From Chrysochromulina tobinii (taxonomy: Eukaryota > Haptophyta > Prymnesiales > Chrysochromulinaceae): a DNA stretch of 26,495 nt. Shown here one piece after another: positions 8,198-16,867 of this stretch. Within the stretch, counting starts at the first letter, position 1; every line of letters starts with the position of its first letter. A model generated the notes under the pieces. The model ran no database searches. It was not told the DNA's origin and saw nothing but the letters and a program-made list of their open reading frames with translations. The stretch is from contig JWZX01001413.1 of NCBI GenBank assembly GCA_001275005.1, positions 1 to 26,495 of the forward strand. The letters run 5' to 3'. The position numbers and the translations under genes are program-made.

Positions 8198-11100
8198 TCA
8201 ATCCAAGTGCCTCGCGGCGCCCACCATCTCTCGAAAGACGCTCGTCGGGTTGGCCATGAGCGCCTTGGGCGTACCAAACTCGATCAGCCGGCCGGACCCA
8301 AGCACGAGCACCTTATCCGAGTCGAGGATCGTGTTGAGCCGGTGCGCAATCGTGAGCACGGTCGCCGTAGCGAATTCGGCGCGCACCGTGCGCTGGAGAA
8401 GGGACACCGACGGTCAGTGGAGCAGTGGAGCGCCAAGGCAGTCAGTGGCCATCGGAAGCCATCGGAGGCCATCGGAGGCAATCAGTGGCCATCAGTATGT
8501 GCACACACCTGGATGAGGGCATCGGTCTCGGAGTCGACCGAGGAGGTGGCCTCGTCCATGATCACGATCGCGGGTCGAGTCAGCAGCGCTCGCGCGATGC
8601 ACAATAGCTGGCGCTGCCCCGCTGACAAATTCGCGCCCTCCTCCAGCACATGGTCTTCCAGCGTGTGAATGGCATGCGTGAGCTGCACGCGCTGGAGCAC
8701 GCGCCACAGCTCATCCTCCGTGTAACGTCCCAGAGGGTCGAGGTTGAACCGAACGGAGCCTTCAAAGAGCGTAGCCTCCTGGGGGATGACACACACGCTC
8801 GAGCGGTATGAAAGTAAAGGCAGCGAGCTCAGCTCAGATCCATCGAGCCAGATAGAGCCAGATCGAAGTGGGGGCGCCACCAGCCGAGTAAGAGCCACGA
8901 GGAGGCTGCTCTTGCCTGAGCCGGTCCGCCCGACCACACCCACCTTCTCGCCCGCCTTGATGCGCACGCTCAGTCCCTCAAGTGCGAGGGGCAGCCCCGG
9001 GCGGTAGCGCAGCCCCACGTTCTCGAGCACGAGCGCGCCGCGGCTCGGCTGGCCACCGGACCCCTTCTCGGCGGCTGCCAAGCCCGGCTCGGCCCACCAA
9101 GACCGGCTCGGCCACCAGCCGGCCAACGGAGACGGCGGCGGGGGAGCCCCGCTGAACACCCAAGTCGCGGGTGCGCCGCTGGCCAAGGGAGCTGCTGCGG
9201 TGGACGAACTGTCTGGAGGGTGTGAACGGTCTGGAGGGTGTGAACGGTCTGAAGGCTCCACGGAGGACGTCTGGCGTGACGCCGGCGCCGGTCGGGCCTC
9301 GCGTCCGATTGGCCGAACATGGAGTCCTCTCAAGTTCGGGACGTCTTCGGCTGCGTAGCCGGGCTCGGGGGGTACGTCGCTGTAGGTGCGCATCCGTTCA
9401 ACTGCAACGAGATGTGCCTCGAGCTCCGCCGCCTGTCGCACTGACCAGTTGAGTGCTTGGGTGACCTGCATGGCTAATGACACGGAGAGAGCCGCGCGCC
9501 CTACGCTGCGCGCGCGCGCGCCCACCCCGGCCGCCGCGCCCGCCGCCGCTGCCACCGCCGCCGCTGCGCCCACTGTGGCCTCCGTTGCCGCGCATATGGC
9601 CGAGTCCACGGCCCACTTGTCAAATATGGAAGGGCCCTCCATGGTCGCCGCACAGACTGCGGACTCGACGGCTTGTGTGGCAGCAGCAGCCGCCCCTTGC
9701 AGCAGCGAGGGACCCCGGCCGAAGGCAAGAAGGGCAGCGATGGCCGCAAGCGTGGCGCCGAGAAGCTCCAAACGTAGCCCCAACCAGCAATTGGCGATCG
9801 CCGACGCGAGGCCAGCGCGCACGTTGCGATCGATCTTGTGCTCGGCCTGGCGACCAAAGCGTGGCTGCGCATTGTACGCGCGGATGGTGTCCAGCCCGTC
9901 GAGCGTCTCCGACACGTGCGTGAGCATCGGCGCGCGCGTGCTCGATTCGAGTCGCTTCATCTCGCGCGAGCTCGCCATGTAGAAGGAGGAGAAGGACACG
10001 TAGGCCCAGCCGAGCAGCGGCAGCGTGAGCGCGAACGTGGGCGAGTTGGCACACACGACCGCAAGGGCGGAGACGACGGCGAAGGTCGTCGAGCCTAGCG
10101 TCTGAACGGCCGAGGGCAGCGCCACGTCGACGGTCTGGAGATCGCGCGAGAAGCGTGCGAGCAGCCGGCCGATCGGCGTCACATCGAAGAAGGCCACCGG
10201 TGCGCGGAGGAGGCTGATCAGCAGCTGGTCGTGCATCCCCGAGCCGGCCGAGAGGCCCACCGAGAGCACGATCATGTGGCGGACCACCGTCAGAAGCGCC
10301 GCCGCGAGCGCCCAGCCCGCGTACCCGGCCAAATAGAAGCGGTTGCGCTCTGCGGGCGCATTGGCCCACTGAGTGAGCCACCACGAAGAGCCGAGTTGTA
10401 GGACCTCGACGAGGATCATAGGAACCAGCATGAGTGGCACCACGCGCGCGCCGCCACCCGCCGCCTGCAGCCAGGCGCCGAGGACGGCGGCGGACACGCG
10501 CCCCTGCTCTATGAGCTCCTCCTCCCCCGTAGCCGGCGCCTTCACACCCCCCCCCAGCTCTTCCGAGTCGTTGGACGCCCCTGATACCGAGGTGTTGAGC
10601 GCGGCGGCGGCGGCAGGGGCGGCGGGCGCGTCGCTCTCGCCCTTCTCCCACGGAGCTGCAGCCCCAGCCGTGCTTCGAGCCGCCTCGTCAGCGTGTGCCG
10701 GGGAGGTGGGCGCCGTCATGGGCATCGACGCCGTCCTGGGCGTAGTCCGAGGCGCCGTCATGGGCATCGGCGCCGTCCTGGGCGCGGGCACAGCCTCGTC
10801 CGAGCCGCCCATGACGGCGCCCATTGGCGGCCCGGGCCTCGCTGCCACGTTCGCGCCCGCGCCCAGGACGGCGCTCGTACCGCTCGGAGCCTCGTCGGCG
10901 TTGGGTGAAGCGACCTCGACGGATCCCTCCTCCGCGCCGTCGCGGGCGTCCGCGCCGTCGCGGGCGTAGCTCTGCGTCTGGAAAGCGAGCAGCCGCGCGA
11001 AGGCGCCTTGCCGGCTCGTCAGCTGCTCATAGGATCCTTGCTCGATGACCTCGCCCCCCTCGAGCACAAGGATGCGTTGCACCGAGCGTAGCCGATCGAG

Positions 11101-11644
11101 CGAGTTGGTGGCCATCACGACGAGCCGGCCGGCAAGGAGGCCGTTCGGACCAATACAACGCTCCATCAGGTGCGTGGCCACGCTGCCGTCGACCGCAGCC
11201 AGCGGGTCGTCCAGCAGGACGATCTGTGCGTCGGAGTAGGCCGCCCGTGCGAGCGAGATGCGAGCACGTTGCCCGCCCGACAGAGACACGCCACGTTCTC
11301 CGATGACGGTCGCATCGCCCTCGGCGAGCTGCAGCAGGTCGGAGGTGAGCGCGCATGCATCCAGGACTCGATGGTAACGAGACTCGTCGAAGGGCTGGCC
11401 GAAGAGGATGTTATCGCGCACGGAGCCGCTTAGGATGAAGGGGCGCTGCGCGGCGTAGGCGAGCGAACCACGCACATGGACCGATCCGCGCGTTGCCGCG
11501 AGCGCCCCCGTGAGGGCGGCGAGCAGGGTGGACTTGCCCGAGCCCACCGCGCCGACGATCCCCACTAGCTCGCCACGGCGCGCCTCCAAGTCGACCCGAA
11601 GACGAAAGCCACCCGCCGTCGCCGCTGCCGAAGGGCCACGCGCT

Positions 11645-11678
<34 letters not shown>

Positions 11679-13811
11679 GCTCGGGACGGCGCTCGGATCG
11701 GTGCTCGACATTGGTGGCGGACGCGGCAGACGGCGTCGGCGACGACGGCGTACTCGCAGCCGCAGCCGCCGTTTCTGCCGACGCGCCAGGTGGTAAGCTC
11801 TGATGACGCTTGATGGCCTCTGATGACGCACCGCCCGACGCGACAGATGGCACGCTCGTTTCCGCCAGCAGTGCATCCCGATCCCCCACCTTCCCGCCGG
11901 CCTCCCGCCTCGCTCTCGCCATCTCCTCCTCCTCCCACGCCGCCGCCGCCGCCGCATCCCAAGCCGCCGCCGCCGCCGCCGCCGCCGCATCCCACGAGAG
12001 CTCGACACCCTCGAGGCGCAGGCCGACGTCGGCGAGTGGGCCTGGCGTAAGGCTACGGGCCTCGGCAGCGTGCAGGAAGGCCTGGGGACGGGCGAGCGAG
12101 GCAATCAGTCGCAATCAGTGGCAATCAGTGGCACCGAGAGGCGATCAGTGAAGACGGGCGATCGAGTGGCACTAAGGGGCATTCAGTCGCAATCAGTGGC
12201 ACTCAATGGCACTCGGTAGCGCTCAGTGGCCATCTGAGGTCATCATCAGAGGTCATTGACGAGACTCACGTGCTCGAGGGCAATGGGGGCTCCATCAGTG
12301 GCAATCAGTGGCCATCAGAGGTCATTGACGAGACTCACCTGGAGACGTGCGAGCGAGGTACGCGCCTCCTGAGCCGACTGCAGCACGAGAGGCAAAAAAA
12401 GCAGCGGCGAGCGTAGCAGGTTGACCGCCGAGAGTACCGTCATCGCCGTCTGGAGTCGCAGAGTGCGTCCCAGGAGCGCGTACGTGCCCAAGATGGCCAC
12501 TGCGACGAGCGCAGGCGTGGAGGCGAAGACGGCGGCAAGGAGAGAACGCAGTCTGATGAGTGCGGTGAAGGCCGCTACCTCTTGCCCGCGCGCTTGTCCC
12601 ACGCGCTCGCCAAAGGCAAGTTCCCACGCATGCAGCTTGATGACTTTGATGGCCCCAAGCGCCTCACGCGCGCGCCTCACGCGCAGATCTCGGGCGACCA
12701 GCAGCACCTGCAGAGGCAATCAGAGGTCATCAGAGGTCATCAGAGGTCATCAGAGGCCATCAGAGGTCATCAGAGGTCATCAGAGGTCATCAGAGGTCAT
12801 CAGAGGTCATCAGAGGTCCCGGGCGACTAGAAGCACCTGCTGGCACCGGTAGGTGGCCGTGGCTATTGCTCGATTGGCGAGCAGCATGCCAAGCACCACT
12901 GCGAGACCAGGCAGCAGCGGCAGGAGGCCCACCTCGCTATAGAGTAGCCCGAGCGCTGCGAGGACCTGCAGTCGCGCACACGATAGTCAGTCGCACTCAA
13001 TCGCACTCAATCGCAGTCAGTCGCACATAATCGCAATCAGTCGCACTCAGTCGCACTCAGAGATAATCAGCCCAAGCGCCGCGAGGACCTGCAGTGGCGC
13101 GAACCAGAGCGCGTGAAGGTAGGGCACCAGATCGCAGATACGCTGCGAGTCCGGCCCGATGAGGTTGGTGACATCTCCGGAGGAGACACGTGCCGTGGGC
13201 GCCACCCGGAGCAGCTTGCGGTACGTGGCGCCCACCACGGCCGCGCGCAGCCTCAGACCGGTGCGGAAGAGCTGCGCGAAGTAGTGGCGCAAAGAGAACG
13301 CTTGCAAGCACGAGACGGCGAACAGCGCGAGGGTGGCGCGCACGCCCTGCGCGGCGTTCGCGCCGCCCTCGAGCAGAGCGATCATGTGGCGCAGCAGCAA
13401 GGGCGTGGCCAGCTGGCACACGTCGGAGAGCAGCTTGACGACGCCCGCCGCAGCAAACTCACGGCCAAAGCTGCGCCATAGGCTTAGGGCCACTGCGTTC
13501 GGCTGCGATGCCGTGCCGACGGCTCGCATCGCCTCGAAGTGGTGATCAAAGTTGTCCGTGGCTGTCTGCGACGAGTCCATCTTGCTAAGTGGCGGCAAAT
13601 CATGCTCTTCAAGCGGCCGCTGGTTGCCGAGTCGCAAGGTCGGGTTGAGCCACGCAAAGGTTGCCCGCGAGAGCACGCCGGCTGCGGCCTCGGGCTCCAA
13701 TTCGCGCGATGACGGTGGACGGTCGTAGCTGGTGGTAGGTAGTTTGGGTAAGCCGACCGCCTCATTTGACCCAAGCAGCGTCGTGACCAGAACCGCCAGC
13801 GATGCCTTCAT
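8198..13811 (-). CDS. ABCC/MRP-type full ABC transporter, five exons
   Basis: Exons 13089-13811, 12837-12965, 12339-12707, 8509-12081 and 8198-8392 give 1,662 residues; all four introns are phase 0 after CAG. It is a short MRP without TMD0: an N-terminal [16 protein letters not shown] motif, TMD1, NBD1, Ala/Pro-rich linker, TMD2, NBD2. NBD1 has Walker [10 protein letters not shown], signature LSGGQR, Walker [11 protein letters not shown] (Asp instead of catalytic Glu) and ATN at the H-loop. NBD2 has [26 protein letters not shown] and AHRLNTI. The degenerate first site is normal for ABCC exporters, which move conjugated organic anions and related compounds. Oddities are a low-complexity Ala-rich insertion of about 125 residues between the first strand and Walker A of NBD1, and an Ala-rich insertion of about 75 residues in TMD2. 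The first 20 residues are mildly signal-like. Exon joins match MRP1 spacing as I recall it around VLAALGL and VLLVARDL. Confidence 0.9.
8393..8508 (-). other. ABCC intron 4, decamer-bearing
   Basis: A 116-nt intron with donor CAG|GTGTGT and acceptor CTTCTCCAG|CGC. It joins SETDALIQ to RTVRAEF inside NBD2, the spacing expected for ABCC proteins. It contains units such as CTGATGGCCA, CTGATTGCCT and CCGATGGCCT. Unlike the other three introns of this gene it shows no clear flanking duplication beyond TCCAG. Confidence 0.85.
11793..11829 (+). repeat. Opposite-orientation decamer copy inside an ABCC exon
   Basis: The plus strand reads GGTAAGCT followed by CTGATGACGC, TTGATGGCCT and CTGATGACGC. This matches the intron family, including a donor-like GGTAAGCT also seen at the start of the GRK-gene intron, but in the antisense direction relative to the ABCC gene. 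It is translated in frame as part of the low-complexity insertion in NBD1 (peptide around [12 protein letters not shown]). Confidence 0.7.
12082..12338 (-). other. ABCC intron 3, decamer-bearing, duplicated splice-site segment
   Basis: A 257-nt intron with donor CTCCAG|GTGAGT and acceptor CGTCCCCAG|GCC. Splicing gives [12 protein letters not shown], the normal ABCC spacing after TMD1. The last about 23 nt of the intron copy the end of exon 3 (20 of 23 identical, including CAGG). A 26-bp block containing the donor occurs twice identically (12244-12269 and 12313-12338). The remainder is diverged decamers. Confidence 0.85.
12708..12836 (-). other. ABCC intron 2, near-pure decamer array with duplicated exon start
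   Basis: A 129-nt intron with donor CAG|GTGCTTCTAG and acceptor CTCTGCAG|GTGCTGCTGG. Its first about 25 nt copy the start of exon 3, so both copies encode VLLVARDL. The centre (about 12711-12818) is a near-perfect tandem array of CAGAGGTCAT (plus strand), about ten units. Splicing leaves one copy, as MRP spacing requires ([13 protein letters not shown]). Confidence 0.88.
12711..12818. repeat. 10-bp tandem repeat array (minisatellite)
   Basis: CAGAGGTCAT on the plus strand (CTGATGACCT group in sense) repeats about ten times with almost no variation; one unit reads CAGAGGCCAT. It is the most homogeneous member of the decamer family and lies wholly within ABCC intron 2. Confidence 0.95.
12966..13088 (-). 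other. ABCC intron 1, decamer-bearing with duplicated junction
   Basis: A 123-nt intron. Both junctions read ACTGCAG|GTCCTCGC. About 33 bp around the junction is duplicated, 29 of 33 identical, covering roughly 12 bp before and 21 bp after the splice site. The centre is decamers in sense such as CTGAGTGCGA and CTGATTGCGA. Splicing gives [18 protein letters not shown], the normal MRP length. Confidence 0.87.
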
Positions 13812-14831
13812 CCGTCAGTCGCCGTCTCGCCGCCGAGCGACCGCGACCGAGATCGATCCCGCCTCCACACGAGATGCAACACACCGAGTGTCCCCCTGCA
13901 GTCAATCGACAAGGAGTTACTACGGTTCAAAAAACACAGGGGGGGGGCGGGACACACACGGGTCCAGTACATGGGTGTACATGACATGTGTCTGTCCAAG
14001 CCTTTGCTCGAAGATCCCTTATCAGCTTTTTCTGAGCTTCTGCTACATCATGTAACACTACTGCTTCCTCCGCAGAGCTTTTCCAAAATAAACTCTGCGG
14101 CACACGCCCTTAGGGTCCCAGCAGCTGCAAGCACCAGACCGCGAGACCACGCAGGATCATAGGAACCACCTGCAAGGCCTTGGCCCTTGCTGCTTCCTAG
14201 TTGCTGCCGCCCGACGACTGCTGGGCGGGTCCGGGATCGGGTGATGCATCGCCGGTAAGCGGTAACGCAGGCGCGGGGAAAGGCGCGGAGGGGATTCGCA
14301 TGTGGGCGGGTGTGTTAGGCCCGTACCCTGTAACAGTTTATAACTGGCTGCTGCCCAAAATAGAGCGCGCCACTGTAATTGTGAGGACTTCTTAAGGACT
14401 TCGCTTGCACGGATGACTGTGCCGGGCTTTCGATTTCGACTGGAAAACGAGCCCCCGGCCGCGCGCGAACAGGCGCGACGACAAAGTCGAAGTAAAGTCG
14501 AAGACGCGTGCCGTCGGTACGCTCACACACATTAAAAGGTTCACAAAACGCACGGAAACGCGTGTCCAGAGCTGGGCTGGCGCAGGGGCTGACTAAGGGG
14601 CTGACGCGGAGTTCACCTGAGATCCACGTCCGCTGCGATGCTGCTCACTGCTGACTCACTCTTGCAACCCACTTGAGTAGCCCTCAGCACAGAGGATCTT
14701 CCACGGAGTGCTCGTCTCCTAACTCGTCTCCACACTCAAGTCGTCTCACATCGACACTTGGCCGATGCTGCGCTAGAGGTAGCAGACCCACGTCATCTGG
14801 CCGTTTATGATCTCTTCCTCGCAGCTGGCAG

Positions 14832-15371
14832 CTATGCCCTTCCTTTCTTGGCAGTGCCAGATTTCCTTGCTGTCGCTGTAATCTGCTCAAGGTTGAAAAT
14901 GAAACGCGCGCGAAAAAGGGCACAGGTTAGGAAGCACAGACAGACGGGCGTGGCGGGAGTGAGAGAGTTGCGGGATTGAAGCCGTTCGATGGCTAAGGAA
15001 GGTGAAGGTAGCATACCGCCCTGAAGCTCGCACCCATCGAGCTCGGCGTGCGTCGATGGCATGGATGGGTAGAGGTCTACATACGTATATACGTGAGGTG
15101 CGACAGGCGGAGGGGCACATGCCCAGACGTCGTCAGCCGACTCCTTGCCGACGACTTCGCAGCCGCCAAGCCAAGCGAGAAGGTTGTTGGCGTACGCCCC
15201 CGCACTTGACGGCGAACGTACGCCTCGTGTCACGTACGTGCGCCTCGTGTCACGTACGTGACGGCGTGGTGACATTCCTGCCACGTGACGGCGGACGTAC
15301 GTACATGACGAGGCACGTGGTGTCACAACGGACGCCGCCACGAGGGGGATGCACAACAGAGCCGTCATCAT
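14832..15371 (-). CDS. Doubtful small secreted protein
   Basis: An intact ATG-to-stop frame of 179 residues starting with two Met codons and a hydrophobic stretch (MMTALLCIPLVAASVV) that looks like a signal peptide. The rest is rich in Arg, Ser, Thr and Pro with scattered Cys and no recognisable domain. Part of it overlaps the ACGT tandem repeats, which argues against coding. In GC-rich DNA frames of this length arise by chance, so this is only a possibility. Confidence 0.2.
   Translation of the reverse strand: MMTALLCIPLVAASVVTPRASSCTYVRRHVAGMSPRRHVRDTRRTYVTRGVRSPSSAGAYANNLLAWLGGCEVVGKESADDVWACAPPPVAPHVYTYVDLYPSMPSTHAELDGCELQGGMLPSPSLAIERLQSRNSLTPATPVCLCFLTCALFRARFIFNLEQITATARKSGTAKKGRA
15211..15320. 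promoter_or_regulatory. ACGT/G-box cluster with a perfect 20-bp tandem repeat
   Basis: CGCCTCGTGTCACGTACGTG occurs twice in direct tandem (15221-15240 and 15241-15260). The surrounding 110 bp contains about nine ACGT cores, two of them in CACGTG G-boxes. ACGT cores are bZIP/bHLH sites in plants and algae. It lies about 1.4 kb upstream of the ABCC start and over 600 bp downstream of COX20, so its target is unclear. Confidence 0.4.
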
Positions 15372-15945
15372 GCCACGCCACTTTGCGCTGAAGTCCCTCG
15401 TCTCGCGTTTTCCAAAATGGATCTGAGGGATCTCCCGTCAAATTACGTCACTTAGAAAGTTGCCGAAGCGTCATGGGCACCAATTTATCAGTTTTCCATT
15501 TATCTCATGCCCTTCCTTGGTCCCACGTTCAACGAACCGCCCCTCACTTTGGGGGCATTCTCGCCGCCGATTGTCGCCCGCCGCGTCCCTTGCGCGCCGC
15601 GTTCTATAGAGGTACGAGTCAGAGCACAGGGAGAGAGAGCACAGGGGGGCGGGGTTAAAGGGGCGAGGTGCGAGCGCGCTGCGCGCGCGGCGGGCGCCGT
15701 GGGCTCAAGCGGCGGCGTCTTAGCGGCGTCGCCCGTCGCTTTCGCGTTTCGGCTTTGCGCATTGCGGCTTTTTCCGGATTTGACCAGATATTGATTCGAT
15801 TATACAAATACATGTCATTGATGCCTCTCCCTCCATGGCAGTCGTGTTTCCTATTTTTCAAGGGCCACCGTGCGCGGCGCTGCATGTAGCATAATATTGC
15901 ATAGATTGCTATTGCTGGATACTCGCCTCGTTCTGTGAGGGCCGA

Positions 15946-16341
15946 TCACTGCTTAGGCCCCCGCGCTGCATAGCTTCGCTCTTCTAGTTTGGCCTGATAT
16001 TCGGCCATCGCTTTAGGGTCGCCCGCTGCCACACGTTGCAGCAAGTGGACTTTATCCTGCTTCTGCGCATACATCGCTCGACGGCACGTAAACCACGACG
16101 TTCCAGCTAGCAAGCCCGCAACGACGCTTCCCCATGTGAAAGCAGAGCGCCCGCCACTACCGCTGATGTAGCGTAGCCCTCCGATCCCCAAGCCGCCGGC
16201 TGCGCCAATGCCAACAGATGGTGCAAGGCATGGAGCCCTGTGAAAGGTTCTGAGAGACTCCCAGCGCGAGTTCGACTTCGCAGCCTCGCGGTCGCCCTCG
16301 TTGATCACGACTGCGTCCTTGGAGCCGAGAGGTGGCGGCAT
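15946..16341 (-). CDS. COX20: Cytochrome c oxidase assembly protein COX20
   Basis: A single exon of 131 residues, near the usual size of COX20 (FAM36A). COX20 is an inner-mitochondrial-membrane chaperone that binds newly made COX2 and presents it to SCO copper chaperones. The match rests on the core: an RAPCLAPS segment equivalent to the conserved PCAR-S region, a Gly-rich first membrane segment (GIGAAGGLGIGGLRYI), a second membrane segment (FTWGSVVAGLLAGTSWF) and a following CRRAMYAQKQ, equivalent to CRYNYAKQ in animal COX20. The C-terminal tail is charged and helical. The ATG at 16341 is the only plausible start. An almost perfect inverted repeat lies about 90 bp upstream. The family is divergent, so the call rests on pattern and size. 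Confidence 0.75.
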   Translation of the reverse strand: MPPPLGSKDAVVINEGDREAAKSNSRWESLRTFHRAPCLAPSVGIGAAGGLGIGGLRYISGSGGRSAFTWGSVVAGLLAGTSWFTCRRAMYAQKQDKVHLLQRVAAGDPKAMAEYQAKLEERSYAARGPKQ

Positions 16342-16867
16342 GCCTCGAGTGCCACTTTATCACTCGTGCTCGCGCTTCGACCCGCGAGCCGGGCGGGACT
16401 GGGTCGCCGACACAACACGGAACTTTCCTGTGTGAACGTTCATGTTCAGAAACATTCACGTTCACACGGTACTCTTCAAAGTGAAACTTGATTGTGTTGT
16501 AGTTCGGCGCGGCTTCGCGCGCCGGCACGCAAGTACGCCGTATGGCCGGCCGCCGCCAATTCCGCGGCTGCCGATCGCAATTACTAATCCATCATCCAGG
16601 ATCCATGGGATCCACCTCGCTGTACATGTACATGCGTATGGGAACAGGGAGAGAGCGGCGGTAACGGCCTGCCCGCCGCGCCTACCCGCCAGCTGAACAC
16701 GGCCACCCATCGCGGCACAAGGCAAACATGCTCGGGTGTCTCCATGGCTGCAAACACATCGGTGGCAGCGGGAGAGAGCGGGGCGACTCCGCTGAGGCAA
16801 CTTGTACAATTGAGCACCCGTTGGCGAGGCCTGCGAGAAGCTGAGGATGAGCACTGCTGCTGTCGCT
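16342..16867. other. Intergenic between Tudor-repeat gene end and COX20 start
   Basis: About 525 bp. It holds the inverted repeat at 16430-16467 (listed separately) and a short GTACAT repeat near 16623-16634. Open frames here have no recognisable domain. A small extra 3' exon of the Tudor-repeat gene is possible, because its stop codon overlaps a donor-like AG|GTAAAG. Confidence 0.4.
16430..16467. promoter_or_regulatory. Near-perfect 17-bp inverted repeat upstream of COX20
   Basis: Arms GTGTGAACGTTCATGTT and AACATTCACGTTCACAC pair at 15 of 17 positions around a 4-nt CAGA loop. It lies 89-126 bp upstream of the COX20 ATG, so it is a promoter or 5'-UTR element. It contains several GAA/TTC triplets, including a GAACGTTC head-to-head pair like a minimal heat-shock element. 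As RNA it would form a stable hairpin. Confidence 0.6.

Larger units (their letters stand above)
13812..15945. other. Long intergenic region between ABCC promoter and COX20 3' end
   Basis: About 2.1 kb with no gene I can support firmly. It holds a run of nine G (near 13939), an ACGT-rich cluster (15211-15320, listed separately) and one signal-peptide-like minus-strand frame (14832-15371, listed separately). The first few hundred bases should include the ABCC promoter. No transposase or RNA gene is visible. Confidence 0.5.

Noticed and set aside
12711-12818. C/D-box snoRNA cluster, because units contain TGATGA and CTGA
   Set aside because: The purine before the C box is missing, there are no guide-length spacers or terminal stems, and the pure 10-bp periodicity is better explained as a minisatellite.
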